From Streptomyces yatensis (GTDB lineage Bacteria; Actinomycetota; Actinomycetes; Streptomycetales; Streptomycetaceae), in NCBI RefSeq assembly GCF_018069625.1, contig NZ_CP072941.1, positions 7,874,001 to 7,938,000 of the forward strand: 64,000 nucleotides of DNA. Direction: 5' to 3'. Position 1 is the first letter of the stretch, and the number at the start of each line of letters is the position of its first letter. The notes under the pieces were generated by a model. It ran no database searches, was not told where the DNA came from, and saw nothing but the letters and a program-made list of their open reading frames with translations. Of the stretch, positions 45,898 through 54,811 are shown one piece after another. Both the position numbers and the translations under genes were made by a program.

Positions 45898-46301
45898 TCG
45901 GCGCTCTCCCGGTTCTCCCCGCTGGTCACCTCGGTCTTCTCCTGACCGTTCGCCTCGGTCTTCTTCTGGCCGTTCACCTCGGTCCGGGCGCGTGACGAGA
46001 GCGAGGGGTCGTGCTCCCACCAGTCGATGCCCATCTCCTTCGCCTTGTCGACCGAGGCCACGATCAGCCGCAGCTTGATCGTGAGAAGTTCGATGTCGAG
46101 CAGGTTGATGCGGATATCGCCCGCGATCACCACACCCTTGTCGAGCACCCGCTCCAGGATGTCGGCGAGGTTGGCCCCGCCCTCACCACGGCTCGCCAGC
46201 CCGAACGACCCCGAGGAGCCGAACGACGACGCCGGTGAGCCATACGCACCGGCCGTCGGGGCCACACCGCCCCGGGTGGTCACAGAGTCCCGTTCGCCCA
46301 C
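45894..46301 (-). CDS. gvpJ: gas vesicle protein GvpJ (GvpA/J family)
   Basis: The product is 135 aa from GTG 46301 with GGAGGAGG 7 nt upstream. The GvpA-like core is LADILERVLDKGVVIAGDIR followed by INLLDIELLTIKLRLIVASV. A Ser/Gly-rich N-terminus and a charged tail with TEVNGQKKTEANGQEKTEV repeats flank it. It is likely a minor shell protein; the start overlaps gvpG by 22 nt. Confidence 0.92.
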   Translation of the reverse strand: MGERDSVTTRGGVAPTAGAYGSPASSFGSSGSFGLASRGEGGANLADILERVLDKGVVIAGDIRINLLDIELLTIKLRLIVASVDKAKEMGIDWWEHDPSLSSRARTEVNGQKKTEANGQEKTEVTSGENRESAE

Positions 46302-46486
46302 TGGTGTGCCTCCTCCAACCGGTCGAGCAGCACGTCCTCCTGCCGCTCGAACTCCTTCTCGTCGATCACGCCCTGGTCGAGCTGGGTCTCCAGCTCGGCC
46401 AGGGCGCGCTGGATGTTGGCCGGGTCGTAGTACTCCCGCTCCGCGGCGGCGACGACCTGCCTCAGCACCCAGCCGATCATCAGCAT
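46280..46486 (-). CDS. gvpG: gas vesicle protein GvpG
   Basis: The product is 68 aa with WVLRQVVAAAEREYYDPANI and a coiled region LAELETQLDQGVIDEKEFE, as in other GvpG proteins. It is a small assembly factor. It shares one base with the gvpF stop and overlaps gvpJ by 22 nt, indicating tight coupling. Confidence 0.93.
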   Translation of the reverse strand: MLMIGWVLRQVVAAAEREYYDPANIQRALAELETQLDQGVIDEKEFERQEDVLLDRLEEAHQWANGTL

Positions 46487-47205
46487 CAGGACTCGACGAA
46501 GCTGTACGGCGGCAGCGGACCGTTGATCCGCAGCTTCAGCCAGGGGTGGGTCTGCTCCACCTCGGCCGCCGCCGTCAGCAGCGGATCGGCGCCGTCCTTG
46601 GCGAGCAGCAGGGACAGGCTGAGGAACCAGCCGCCGCTCTCCGGGCCGGGGCGCACGTCCTCGGCGGCCGGGGCCAGCGCCTCCTCCACCAGCTTGGCGT
46701 CCCGCACCTCACGGGCCCGTACGGCGCTCGCCATCAGCTCGCCGAAGCGCACCCGTTCCTCGTAGGTGCCGCCGCCGGCCGACCGGTTGGCCTCGGCCAT
46801 CACCCGCAGCTCCGGCTCCTCGGCGAGCACCTGGTGGAGCACCGCGTCCTCGTCGTGCACGACCTTGACGTTGTACTCCACCCGGTCGGACAGCCGGCTG
46901 AGCTGGTCCTGGTAGCGGTCGGCGTGCTCGGCCAGCACGCTGCGGACGTCGTCGTCGCTGGAGGAGACGCTGCCGAAGCGCATCGGCAGCACCGGGCGGG
47001 AGTCGCTCACCTCGGCCAGCACATGCTGATGGGCCAGCAGATCGCGGCGCCGGGGCTTGAGCTCCGGCGGGCAGTCGCTGACGATCGCGGCCAGCTCGCC
47101 CTGGTTCAGTGCCCGGACCGGAAGCGGGGGGTCGCCGATGCCCAGCAGCCGATCGCCCAGGTCCCGGACCTCACCGCGCGCGATGCCGTAGACATACGTG
47201 GTCAT
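46486..47205 (-). CDS. gvpF: gas vesicle protein GvpF (GvpF/L family)
   Basis: The product is 239 aa. It starts [12 protein letters not shown] and has [20 protein letters not shown] followed by RFGSV. The C-terminus [17 protein letters not shown] is the family signature ending. It is probably a structural accessory that contacts GvpA at the gas-facing surface, as in cyanobacterial GvpF. The start overlaps the gvpA stop by 4 nt. Confidence 0.95.
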   Translation of the reverse strand: MTTYVYGIARGEVRDLGDRLLGIGDPPLPVRALNQGELAAIVSDCPPELKPRRRDLLAHQHVLAEVSDSRPVLPMRFGSVSSSDDDVRSVLAEHADRYQDQLSRLSDRVEYNVKVVHDEDAVLHQVLAEEPELRVMAEANRSAGGGTYEERVRFGELMASAVRAREVRDAKLVEEALAPAAEDVRPGPESGGWFLSLSLLLAKDGADPLLTAAAEVEQTHPWLKLRINGPLPPYSFVES

Positions 47206-47657
47206 GCGGACTCCTCGGACTTCCTCGGCGCCGCCTTACGGGCCGGACGCCGACGGCGGGGCTCCTCCTCCTCCTCGTCCTCCTCCGACGGCCGGATCGC
47301 GTCGGCCACGGACTGGGCGGCCTTGGAGACGGTGTCGCCGGCTCCGGACAGGGCGCCCTTGGTCTTGCTCCGCGCCCCGTTCTCGGTGATGCCCTCGACG
47401 ACCTCGGGCAGTCCGGGGGACTTGTTCGGGCCCGACTCCAGGTCGAGCCGGTTGCACGCCTCGGCGAAGCGCAGATACGTGTCGACGCTCGCCACCACGA
47501 TCCGAACGTCGATCTTGAGTATCTCGATGCCGACGAGGGAGACTCGGATGAACGCGTCGATCACCAGCCCTCGGTCGAGGATGAGTTCCAGGACGTCGTA
47601 CAGGCCGCTGCTGCCGCCCCCGCCCCTGGATTGCTGTGCTGGGACCACAGTGGTCAT
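47202..47657 (-). CDS. gvpA: gas vesicle structural protein GvpA with long C-terminal tail
   Basis: The product is 151 aa, about twice the classical length of around 70. The core (residues about 18-70: [40 protein letters not shown]) is a normal GvpA. The extra 75 residues include an amphipathic part and an acidic-basic end ([19 protein letters not shown]). Streptomyces gvp clusters are conserved although visible gas vesicles are not reported, so the role is open. It follows gvpO by 45 nt. Confidence 0.94.
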   Translation of the reverse strand: MTTVVPAQQSRGGGGSSGLYDVLELILDRGLVIDAFIRVSLVGIEILKIDVRIVVASVDTYLRFAEACNRLDLESGPNKSPGLPEVVEGITENGARSKTKGALSGAGDTVSKAAQSVADAIRPSEEDEEEEEPRRRRPARKAAPRKSEESA

Positions 47658-47702
47658 ATCGGGTGTTTCCTCTCGTATCGGTGGGCGTCCGGTTCGCCGC
47701 CG

Positions 47703-48005
47703 TCAGCGGCGGTCGCTCCGGCCGCGCTCATAGCGGCGGAGGCGGCGGTATCCGGTGAGCAAGCCGTCCGGGTCGAGGGTCACCTCGTACAGGGCCATCA
47801 GGCTCATCGTCTCCGGCACCCGGGCCAGCTCCACCACCTCGGCCTCCAGCAGCCACCCCTCGTCGGTCCGCTCCAGACGGGGGAGGGACTCGGGGTACAG
47901 GCCCGTCAGCTCGACGAGCTGGTCACGGGCGGCACGCAGGAGTGCCAGCGGGCTCGGACCGCCGGCCGCCGTCTTCTCGGGGGTTTCATCTGATCTGTCA
48001 GTCAT
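47703..48005 (-). CDS. gvpO: gas vesicle protein GvpO
   Basis: The product is 100 aa from ATG 48005 (MTDRSDETPEK), with CGGAG 6 nt upstream; the longer frame to 48173 is not supported. The core ARDQLVELTGLYPESLPRLE is followed by a strand-rich part with EAEVVELARVPETMSLMALY and a basic C-terminus. GvpO is required for gas vesicle formation in haloarchaea. It opens the operon, so it sits directly behind the promoter. Confidence 0.92.
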   Translation of the reverse strand: MTDRSDETPEKTAAGGPSPLALLRAARDQLVELTGLYPESLPRLERTDEGWLLEAEVVELARVPETMSLMALYEVTLDPDGLLTGYRRLRRYERGRSDRR

Positions 48006-48395
48006 GTTGGCTCCGGTGGCGGCGGGTACCGCGTCCCGGTGGGCGTAAACCTCGACGTTCGACCCCGAGGCACCGGCGATTTGTGGTGGAATTGTGCGCT
48101 CCGGAGGGGTCCGGGCAGCGCTTTTCCGGCCGCTGTGCGAATTGCTCGAAAGATCTCGGCGGTCTCCCGCCACCCATACCGGAGCCGGTCGTTTGACGCG
48201 CGATATCGACGAAAACTCGCAATCATCTTCGAGGGGTCAACACACGCCCCGGAAGAGTGATGAAGTCGCCCACAAACCCGGGCGTGTTTTCTGTGACACA
48301 AGTGTGACGAATGGCGGCCGTGAGAGGCATGAGGCAGTGGCAGTCCTTCGCCACTCTGGGTTTGCCCCGCGTGGGCAGCGACCTACGGTGGCGTC
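48006..48395. promoter_or_regulatory. divergent region between gvpO and I78-like gene
   Basis: This 390-bp gap must contain the gvp operon promoter on the minus strand and that of the small gene on the plus strand. TGTGAC is repeated directly (48291 and 48302) with an imperfect GTGACACAAGTGTGAC palindrome. I could not define a sigma-factor consensus with confidence. Confidence 0.4.
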
Positions 48396-48611
48396 ATGGG
48401 ACCTGTACCGAACCATCCGGCCGAACCCGACGACGACCTCGACAGCTATGTGGGCCTCGATGCCCGGACCGCGGAGGAGAGGGCGCGCGCACGCGGCTGG
48501 AGCACCGTACGGACGCTTCCGCCGGGCGCGATCATCACGATGGAATACCTGCGCGGGCGGATCGACTTCGAGGTGGACGACGGCACCGTGAAGCGCTGCT
48601 GGCGCGGCTGA
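48396..48611 (+). CDS. I78-like peptidase inhibitor family protein
   Basis: The product is 71 aa: GLDARTAEERARARGWSTVR and LPPGAIITMEYLRGRIDFEV, ending DGTVKRCWRG. The RXXXPGXXXTMEYXXXRXXFEV pattern and the terminal Cys match the potato-inhibitor-like I78 fold. It has no signal peptide, so if it is an inhibitor it acts inside the cell. Start ATG 48396 has a weak GGTGG upstream. A strong hairpin follows about 50 bp downstream. Confidence 0.8.
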   Translation: MGPVPNHPAEPDDDLDSYVGLDARTAEERARARGWSTVRTLPPGAIITMEYLRGRIDFEVDDGTVKRCWRG

Positions 48612-48662
48612 CCGGCCCGGATCCGCACCGGTGGGCCGGTGCGCCCGGCGCGGACACGACCA

Positions 48663-48698
48663 CGGCCCCGGACGCTCTCACGGGAGCGTCCGGGGCCG
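48663..48698. terminator. bidirectional hairpin terminator
   Basis: A 15-bp perfect stem (CGGCCCCGGACGCTC at 48663-48677 with 48684-48698) and a 6-nt loop lie between the convergent I78-like and PAP2 genes. Confidence 0.8.
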
Positions 48699-48758
48699 CG
48701 GTGTGGCCGGCCGGCGCGGGGGAGGGGGTGCGTACCGCCCCGCGGCGTGGCGGGTGGC

Positions 48759-49793
48759 TCAGCCTCCGGTGGCGGTCCGGCCGCGGGAGGCGCCGGTCGG
48801 GCCGAAGGGCGTCGTGGCGCGCGGCACCCGGTCGGCGTGCGGCGGCCGGCGGCTGCCGACCGGGGTGACCGGGGTGCGCTCGGAGCGCACCGTGTGCTGG
48901 CGGACCGGGTGGTGGGGCCGCGGGTCGGCGCCACGGCCGGTGGCGGCGCCGGGTCGGACCACGCCCACCGGCTCGCGGGCGGGCAGCTCGTCGTCGCGGG
49001 CGGCGCGCGGGGTGGCCAGCGGGGTCCCGGCGACCGGGCGGCCGGACGGCACCGGCACGGGCGCCCAGCCCTCGCGCATCCGGCGCCACAGGGCCAGCAG
49101 CAGCACCTCGGCGCGGGCCATGGCCGGCTCCAGCCACGGCAGCGCCAGCAGCACCAGCACTCCGGCGGCCCAGCCCAGCACCACATCGCTCAGCCAGTGG
49201 GTGCCGAGGTAGACGGTGGTCATGCCGACCCCGAAGGCGAAGCCCGCGGCGATCAGCGAGGCGACCCGGCGCGCGACGGGGGTGGTCGCCAGATAGGCCA
49301 GAATCCCCCAGGTGACCACGGCGTTCGCGGTGTGACCCGAAGGAAATATATCGCCGGTGCCCCACATCTCATTGGAGCCGACCGTGGTCGCGTAGTGCGG
49401 ACCGAGCCGGCCGAAGCCGATCTTCACCGCGCCCACGGTGGCGTTCAGCAGCAGCAGGGACGTGCCCAGCGCCAGCAGCGGGCGCAGGGTCCGCTGCCGG
49501 TAGCAGCACCAGCCCAGCCAGGCGGCGACGGCCACCGCGGTGGGTCCGCGCTGGCCCATGACCACGAAGTAGTCCAGGAAGGTGTGGAACTCGGGCCACT
49601 GCTTGTAGGGCCTGAAGAGCATGATCTGCCAGTCGAGCTTCACCAGCCATGAGGTGGTGAGCACGCCGATCACGGTCGCCGCGTAGACCGCCAGCGTGGT
49701 CCCGAGCAGCCAGAAGCGTGTTCGGGTCATGCGCGGTCGCGCGAGATCGGGCCTTCGCTCCTCGGACGCGGGGAGCTTGTCTTCGGTACGCAC
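48759..49793 (-). CDS. PAP2-family membrane phosphatase
   Basis: The product is 344 aa from GTG 49793; ATG 49730 (MTRTRFWLLG) is possible. Six membrane segments lie in residues 30-230. The phosphatase triad motifs are KIGFGRLGP, IFPSGHTAN and YLGTHWLSDV, the last a variant of SRXXXXXHXXXD without the SR. It would dephosphorylate a lipid phosphate (phosphatidate or polyprenyl pyrophosphate) at the outer membrane face. The C-terminal 110 residues are a basic, Pro/Arg-rich cytosolic tail of low complexity. Confidence 0.88.
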   Translation of the reverse strand: MRTEDKLPASEERRPDLARPRMTRTRFWLLGTTLAVYAATVIGVLTTSWLVKLDWQIMLFRPYKQWPEFHTFLDYFVVMGQRGPTAVAVAAWLGWCCYRQRTLRPLLALGTSLLLLNATVGAVKIGFGRLGPHYATTVGSNEMWGTGDIFPSGHTANAVVTWGILAYLATTPVARRVASLIAAGFAFGVGMTTVYLGTHWLSDVVLGWAAGVLVLLALPWLEPAMARAEVLLLALWRRMREGWAPVPVPSGRPVAGTPLATPRAARDDELPAREPVGVVRPGAATGRGADPRPHHPVRQHTVRSERTPVTPVGSRRPPHADRVPRATTPFGPTGASRGRTATGG

Positions 49794-50097
49794 CTAATCG
49801 ACGTTACATTGCGTGACAGGCGGGTTCAGTCGATCAGGTCGCTTTGTGATGACGATGTGATGTGGAGTGCGTCTCGTCCACGGCTTTTGGCCGCGCCCTT
49901 TCCAAGGAATGCGTGAGCCCCGGGAACTTTTCTGCTCCCGGCCTTCCAATGGGCGTGCCTCAGGGACTTTATGGAATTCTTACAGGGCGTGTTTATCGCT
50001 TATTAGCCGGGGCGTTCCCGGAAGTTTCCCCAGGCGTCGCCGGGCATCCGGTGGTGATCGTCCGCGGGTCCGGGCCCGACCGGACGGGGTGGCCGGA
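49794..50097. other. PAP2 upstream region and 3' region of the PIG-V-like gene
   Basis: This 304-bp gap is markedly less GC-rich than the rest, for example TTATCGCTTATTAG near 49995-50008. It holds the start region of the PAP2 gene and the 3' flank of the following minus-strand gene. No gene or clear operator was found. CCCCGGGAAC...CTCCCGG near 49918-49942 could form a weak hairpin. Confidence 0.4.
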
Positions 50098-51282
50098 TCA
50101 CGGCGGTCCGGAGCCATGCAGCCAGAAGGCCCCGTACACCGCCGAGGCGAGCCCGGTCGACCCCAGGACCAGCGCGGAGCGCACCGGCCGCAGCCGGGCC
50201 AGGGCGACGGCGATCGGCAGCAGCAGCGGGAAGGCCGGTATCAGCAGCCGGGGTTTCGAGCCGAAGTACCCCTTCGCGGCCAGTGCCAGGACGAGCACCG
50301 CCCCGCCGTACGCCAGCAGCGGCAGCGGCTGGCGCTGCCGCACACAGCGGACCGCGAGCCAGATCAGCGCCCCGACGCCGAGCAGCAGCCCGAGCCCGCC
50401 CACGAAGGGCGGCTTGATGAGCAGCCCCCCGATGAAGCCCGCGAAGGCCAGGCCACCGTCGAAGCCGTTCCCCCAGCCGTTCTGGACGTCGAAGTAGCCG
50501 GTGACGCTGCCGGTCCGGACGGCGACCCACACCACATAGCCCAGCCAGCCCAGCGGCGCGAGCACGACCCCCGCGAGCAGGCGGAGAGGCGGCGGCGCCT
50601 GGCGCCCGCGCCCTTTGGGCAGGAGCTCCACCGCGGCCGCCACCCAGAGCGCCGCGACCACCGCCGCCCCCACCGGCCGGGTCAGCCCCGCCAGCGCCGC
50701 GAACAGCCCCGCCCACAGCCACCGCCGGGTGAGCGCCGCATAGACCCCCCAGGCGGCCAGCGCCGTGAAGAGCGACTCCGAGTACGCCATCGACTGGACG
50801 ATCCCGACCGGCAGCACACCCCACAGCACGGCCAGCGTGAGGCCCACCCGCCGTCCGTACAGCAGATCGCCGATCGCGAAGATCCCCCAGGCGGCGAAGA
50901 GGGACGTGACCGAGCTCACCAGCAGACCGGCGTCGGCCGCGTCCAGCGGGGTTATGGCCGATATCACTCGCTCCAGTGCGGGGAGCAGGGGGAAGAACGC
51001 CAGGTTGGAGTGGACCGACCCGTCGGACAGATGGATCGTGTAGCCGTATCCCTCCTCGGCGATGCGGGTGTACCACAGCGAATCCCAGCGCGCCGAGAGC
51101 AGCTGGTGCGGGCTCTTGTCCGCGAAGGCCCCCCAGATCGCGAGAACCACGATCCCGAGCAGGCGCGTCCCCGCGTAGGCGAGCAATGCTGGAGCGGCCC
51201 GGCGCAGCGCGGCCCGAGCGGCGCGGCCCGGTCGGCCGTCGTCGCTGAGCGGCGCGGTGCCGGCCGGGGCGAGATCAGTCAC
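50098..51282 (-). CDS. PIG-V-like integral membrane mannosyltransferase (GT-C)
   Basis: The product is 394 aa from GTG 51282 with about nine to eleven membrane segments. The first extracellular loop has the GT-C features RWDSLWYTRIAEEGYGYT and SNLAFFPLLPALERVISA, like GPI mannosyltransferase 2/PIG-V proteins in actinobacteria. It should transfer mannose from a polyprenyl donor to a lipid or protein outside the membrane. GATAAT ends 8 nt before the GTG, so a leaderless transcript is likely. The long upstream extension to 51510 crosses this promoter and is rejected. Confidence 0.85.
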   Translation of the reverse strand: MTDLAPAGTAPLSDDGRPGRAARAALRRAAPALLAYAGTRLLGIVVLAIWGAFADKSPHQLLSARWDSLWYTRIAEEGYGYTIHLSDGSVHSNLAFFPLLPALERVISAITPLDAADAGLLVSSVTSLFAAWGIFAIGDLLYGRRVGLTLAVLWGVLPVGIVQSMAYSESLFTALAAWGVYAALTRRWLWAGLFAALAGLTRPVGAAVVAALWVAAAVELLPKGRGRQAPPPLRLLAGVVLAPLGWLGYVVWVAVRTGSVTGYFDVQNGWGNGFDGGLAFAGFIGGLLIKPPFVGGLGLLLGVGALIWLAVRCVRQRQPLPLLAYGGAVLVLALAAKGYFGSKPRLLIPAFPLLLPIAVALARLRPVRSALVLGSTGLASAVYGAFWLHGSGPP

Positions 51283-51324
51283 GGCGACGATTATCGAGGA
51301 TGGCCGGGACCGCTCGCGGGGGGC

Positions 51325-51333
51325 TGTGGACAA
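51325..51333 (-). promoter_or_regulatory. DnaA box 1
   Basis: The minus strand reads TTGTCCACA, the exact Streptomyces DnaA-box consensus. It lies upstream of the PIG-V-like gene. Confidence 0.6.
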
Positions 51334-51358
51334 CCCCCGGCGGAGCGGCCGCGGGGGC

Positions 51359-51367
51359 TGTGGACAA
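51359..51367 (-). promoter_or_regulatory. DnaA box 2
   Basis: A second exact TTGTCCACA on the minus strand starts 34 bp from the first in the same orientation. The rest of the 365-bp gap (51283-51647) holds GGGACGGCAGA direct repeats at 51408-51429 and the promoter and ribosome site of the exporter gene. Confidence 0.6.
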
Positions 51368-51647
51368 CGGAGAACGAACGCGAGACGGCCACCGGGGGGC
51401 CACAGAAGGGACGGCAGAGGGACGGCAGAGGGACGGGGGACAAAAGGGGAAGTCCGGAACGTACGCCTCCGTAATCCTCCGCGGTGGGCTCCCAACATGA
51501 CCTGCGGCACACGGCCCGCGCGGGGACTCGCGTACCCTGACCTCTCACTCGCGCCTTCGCCACCGGGGTCACCCGGACGTCCCCACGACGTGACGTACCG
51601 CCCCTCCGACGGCGGACCGCGAGCGCAAGACCCAGGGAGGTGCGTAC

Positions 51648-53315
51648 ATGTCCGGGACGACCACGGCCCGCACTCGGCGGACGGCGGGCGTTCCCCGGCA
51701 ATGGCGCGGCACCGAGGCGGGCGGCGGGGCGAACCGCTGGGTCGTACTCCTCGTGCTCTGCGTCAGCCTGCTGCTCGTCGCCGTGGACGCGACCGTGCTG
51801 CATGTCGCGGTCCCCGCCGTGACCGAGGATCTGCGCCCCGGCGCGATGGAACTGCTGTGGATCGTGGACATCTACCCACTGGTCTGCGCCTCGCTGCTGA
51901 TCCTCTTCGGCACCCTCGGCGACCGTGTCGGCAGACGGCGCGTCCTGCTGCTCGGCTACGCGCTCTTCGGCGCCGCCTCCGCGCTCGCCGCCTTCGCCCC
52001 CTCCCCCCAGATCCTCATCGTGGCCCGCGCCCTGCTGGGCGTCGGCGGCGCGATGATCATGCCCGCGACGCTGTCGATCCTGCGCCAGGTCTTCCCGGAC
52101 CGCCGGGAGCGGGCGCTGGCCATCGGCGTCTGGAGCGCGGTCGCCGCCGTCGGCGCGGCCGTCGGCCCGCTGCTCGGCGGCTTCCTGGTGGAGAACTTCT
52201 GGTGGGGCTCGGTCTTCCTGGTCAACCTGCCCCTGATGATCGTGGCGCTGCCTGTCGGCCGCTGGCTGCTGCCGGAGTCCACCGGCGACCGGAACGGGCC
52301 CTGGGACGTGCTGGGCGCGGTCATGGCCGCGTGCGGGCTGTTCTGTGTCGTCTTCGGCGTCAAGCGGATGGGCAGCGGCGCGGACCCGCTGGGCGCCGTG
52401 ACCACCGCCCCGCTGCTGTTCGGGGCGGTCCTGCTGGTGCTCTTCGTGCGCCGCCAGCGCCGCCGTACGCATCCGCTGGTCGACCTCAAGCTGTTCGCCC
52501 GGCCCGCGTTCTCGATCTCCGTCGGCTGTATCGTGCTCGCCCTGCTGGCGCTCGTCGGCCTGGAGCTCATAGCCGCCCAGTACCTCCAGCTCGTGCTCGG
52601 GCTCACCCCGCTCGAAACGGGACTGCGGCTGCTGCCGCTCACCTTCGCCGCCATGGCCGCCGGGCTCGTGGGGTCCCGGATGCTCCAGTGGCTCGGCCCG
52701 CGGGTCATGGTCGCGATCGGCTTCGCGCTCACCGCCCTCGCGGTTCTCTCGCTGACCGCCATGGGCCAGTCCGACCGGCCCGCCGTGCTCGTCGGCGGCT
52801 TCATCGTCCTGGGCTTCGGCCTGGAGACCACCCTCTTCAGCGCGTACGAGTCGATGCTCAACGAGGCGTCGGCGGGTTCCGCGGGCGGCGCGGCCGCCAT
52901 CGGCGAGACCTCGTACCAGCTCGGCGCCGGTATCGGCATAGCCCTGCTGGGCAGCGTGATGAACGCCGCCTACAAGCCCGGCGTCTCCTCGGTGCCCGGC
53001 GTCCCCGCCTCGGCCAGCTCCGACGCGAGCCAGTCGCTGGGCGCCGCGTACAAGGTCTCCGACCGGCTCGGCGGCCACGCCGGAGAGGCCCTGCGCTCGG
53101 CCGCCCGCGGCGCCTTCGTCCACGGTCTGCATGTCACGCTCGCGGTCAGCGCCGGTCTGCTGCTGGTCGGCGCGATCGCCGCACTGCGGCTGCCCAGGAC
53201 CATGGAGTGCGCCGCCGACGACGAGGAGCCCGCCCAGGGCCCCGACCAGCGCGCACAGGGCGGTACGGACACCCCGGCCCGGCGCGACCGCGCCGCCGTC
53301 GCCGCCGAGTCCTGA
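51648..53315 (+). CDS. MFS exporter, DHA2 (14-TMS) family
   Basis: The product is 555 aa. Fourteen membrane segments, motif A GTLGDRVGRRRVLLLGYALF and motif C AAVGAAVGPLLGGFL are present, typical of DHA2 proton antiporters such as EmrB/QacA. It likely exports a toxic or secreted small molecule. The C-terminal 50 residues are charged and disordered. ATG 51648 has GGGAGG about 8 nt upstream. No TetR regulator is adjacent, so the substrate cannot be guessed. Confidence 0.9.
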   Translation: MSGTTTARTRRTAGVPRQWRGTEAGGGANRWVVLLVLCVSLLLVAVDATVLHVAVPAVTEDLRPGAMELLWIVDIYPLVCASLLILFGTLGDRVGRRRVLLLGYALFGAASALAAFAPSPQILIVARALLGVGGAMIMPATLSILRQVFPDRRERALAIGVWSAVAAVGAAVGPLLGGFLVENFWWGSVFLVNLPLMIVALPVGRWLLPESTGDRNGPWDVLGAVMAACGLFCVVFGVKRMGSGADPLGAVTTAPLLFGAVLLVLFVRRQRRRTHPLVDLKLFARPAFSISVGCIVLALLALVGLELIAAQYLQLVLGLTPLETGLRLLPLTFAAMAAGLVGSRMLQWLGPRVMVAIGFALTALAVLSLTAMGQSDRPAVLVGGFIVLGFGLETTLFSAYESMLNEASAGSAGGAAAIGETSYQLGAGIGIALLGSVMNAAYKPGVSSVPGVPASASSDASQSLGAAYKVSDRLGGHAGEALRSAARGAFVHGLHVTLAVSAGLLLVGAIAALRLPRTMECAADDEEPAQGPDQRAQGGTDTPARRDRAAVAAES

Positions 53316-53591
53316 CCGACCCCGCCCGAGTCCCGCCGCGCAATCCCCCGCCCCGCCCCGCCCCGGCCCTGCCCGCGTCCCGCTGCGGCCTGCCCGACTC
53401 CGGCCCCGGGCCTGCCCGCGTGCTGCCCGTGACCTGGTGGCGCGGGGTGTGCGGGTCTGGACGTCAGGGGTTACCCGGCCGTAGCGTCGGATCGACCGGG
53501 CTGATCACCTCGGCCGCCGGGCGAAGGACGCGCCCCGGCGACCGATATCCGCCCGGTGACCCGGACCCGCATCCACCGGAGGCCGCCACCC

Positions 53592-54779
53592 ATGTCCGCT
53601 GGCACCCTGCCGTCGTTCGATCCGCGTGACCCGCTGGGGCTCGACGATCTTCTCGACCCCGAGGACCTCGCGGTCCGCGACACCATGCGGCAATGGGCCG
53701 CCGACCGTGTGCTGCCGCATGTCGCCGACTGGTTCGAGCGCGGCGAGGTGCCCGGCATCCGGGAGCTGGCCCGCGAGCTCGGCTCCCTGGGCGCGCTCGG
53801 GATGTCCCTCACCGGCTACGGCTGCGCGGGCGCCGGCCCGATCCAGTACGGCCTGGCCTGTCTGGAGCTGGAGGCCGCCGACTCCGGGATCCGCTCCCTG
53901 ATGTCGGTGCAGGGCTCCCTGTCCATGTACGCCATCCACCGCTTCGGCTCCGAGGAGCAGAAGCAGCGGTGGCTGCCCCGGATGGCCTCCGGCGAGGTCA
54001 TCGGCTGCTTCGGGCTGACCGAGCCCGACCACGGCTCCGACCCGGCGGGTATGCGCACCTACGCCAAGCGGGACGGCTCGGACTGGGTGCTCACCGGCCG
54101 CAAGATGTGGATCACCAATGGCTCGGTGGCCGGGGTCGCGGTGGTGTGGGCCCGCACCGACGAGGGCATCCGCGGCTTCATCGTCCCCACGGACGAGCCC
54201 GGCTTCTCGGCCCCCGACATCAAGCACAAGTGGTCGCTGCGCGCCTCGGTCACCAGCGAGCTGGTCCTGGACGAGGTGCGGCTGCCGGCCGACGCGGTCC
54301 TGCCCGAGGTCACCGGGTTGCGGGGGCCGCTGAGCTGTCTGGGCCACGCCCGCTACGGCATCATCTGGGGCTCGATGGGGGCCGCCCGCTCCGCCTTCGA
54401 GGCGGCGCTGGACTACGCGCGCGACCGCGAGCAGTTCGGCCGGCCGATCGGGGGCTTCCAGCTCACCCAGGCCAAGCTGGCCGATATGGCGCTGGAGCTC
54501 CACAAGGGGATCCTGCTCGCCCACCATCTGGGGCGGCGCATGGCGGCGGGACGGCTCCGCCCCGAGCAGGTCAGCTTCGGCAAGCTGAACAATGTGCGCG
54601 AGGCGATCGAGATCTGCCGCACGTCCCGGACGATTCTGGGCGCCAACGGGATCTCGCTGGAGTATCCGGTGATGCGGCACGCCACGAATCTGGAGTCCGT
54701 GCTCACCTATGAGGGCACCGTCGAAATGCACCAACTGGTGCTCGGCAAGGCGCTCACCGGAATCGACGCCTTCCGGTGA
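53592..54779 (+). CDS. acyl-CoA dehydrogenase, glutaryl-CoA dehydrogenase-like
   Basis: The product is 395 aa from ATG 53592. The flavin and substrate motifs are GCFGLTEPDHGSDPAGM and WITNGSVAGVAVVWARTD. The catalytic Glu is in TYEGTVEMHQLVLGKALTG, which matches the glutaryl-CoA dehydrogenase branch. It would dehydrogenate, and perhaps decarboxylate, glutaryl-CoA to crotonyl-CoA in lysine or tryptophan breakdown, passing electrons to ETF. Distinguishing from other short-chain enzymes needs the substrate arginine. It is monocistronic and convergent with the SepF-like gene. Confidence 0.92.
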   Translation: MSAGTLPSFDPRDPLGLDDLLDPEDLAVRDTMRQWAADRVLPHVADWFERGEVPGIRELARELGSLGALGMSLTGYGCAGAGPIQYGLACLELEAADSGIRSLMSVQGSLSMYAIHRFGSEEQKQRWLPRMASGEVIGCFGLTEPDHGSDPAGMRTYAKRDGSDWVLTGRKMWITNGSVAGVAVVWARTDEGIRGFIVPTDEPGFSAPDIKHKWSLRASVTSELVLDEVRLPADAVLPEVTGLRGPLSCLGHARYGIIWGSMGAARSAFEAALDYARDREQFGRPIGGFQLTQAKLADMALELHKGILLAHHLGRRMAAGRLRPEQVSFGKLNNVREAIEICRTSRTILGANGISLEYPVMRHATNLESVLTYEGTVEMHQLVLGKALTGIDAFR

Positions 54780-54794
54780 GCGGCCCCGGGCGCC

Positions 54795-54811
54795 AGGCCC
54801 TGTGCGGGCCT
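54795..54811. terminator. hairpin between convergent genes
   Basis: AGGCCC-TGTGC-GGGCCT forms a 6-bp stem between the acyl-CoA dehydrogenase and sepF-like stop codons. It is short but in the right place. Confidence 0.4.

Noticed and set aside
45898..46020. 41-residue N-terminal extension of GvpL
   Set aside because: It lies within the gvpJ coding sequence in another frame, and ATG 45897 gives the expected start with a 4-nt overlap.
51283..51510. 76-residue N-terminal extension of the PIG-V-like protein
   Set aside because: It crosses the GATAAT promoter-like box and both DnaA boxes, and has no membrane topology or conservation signs.
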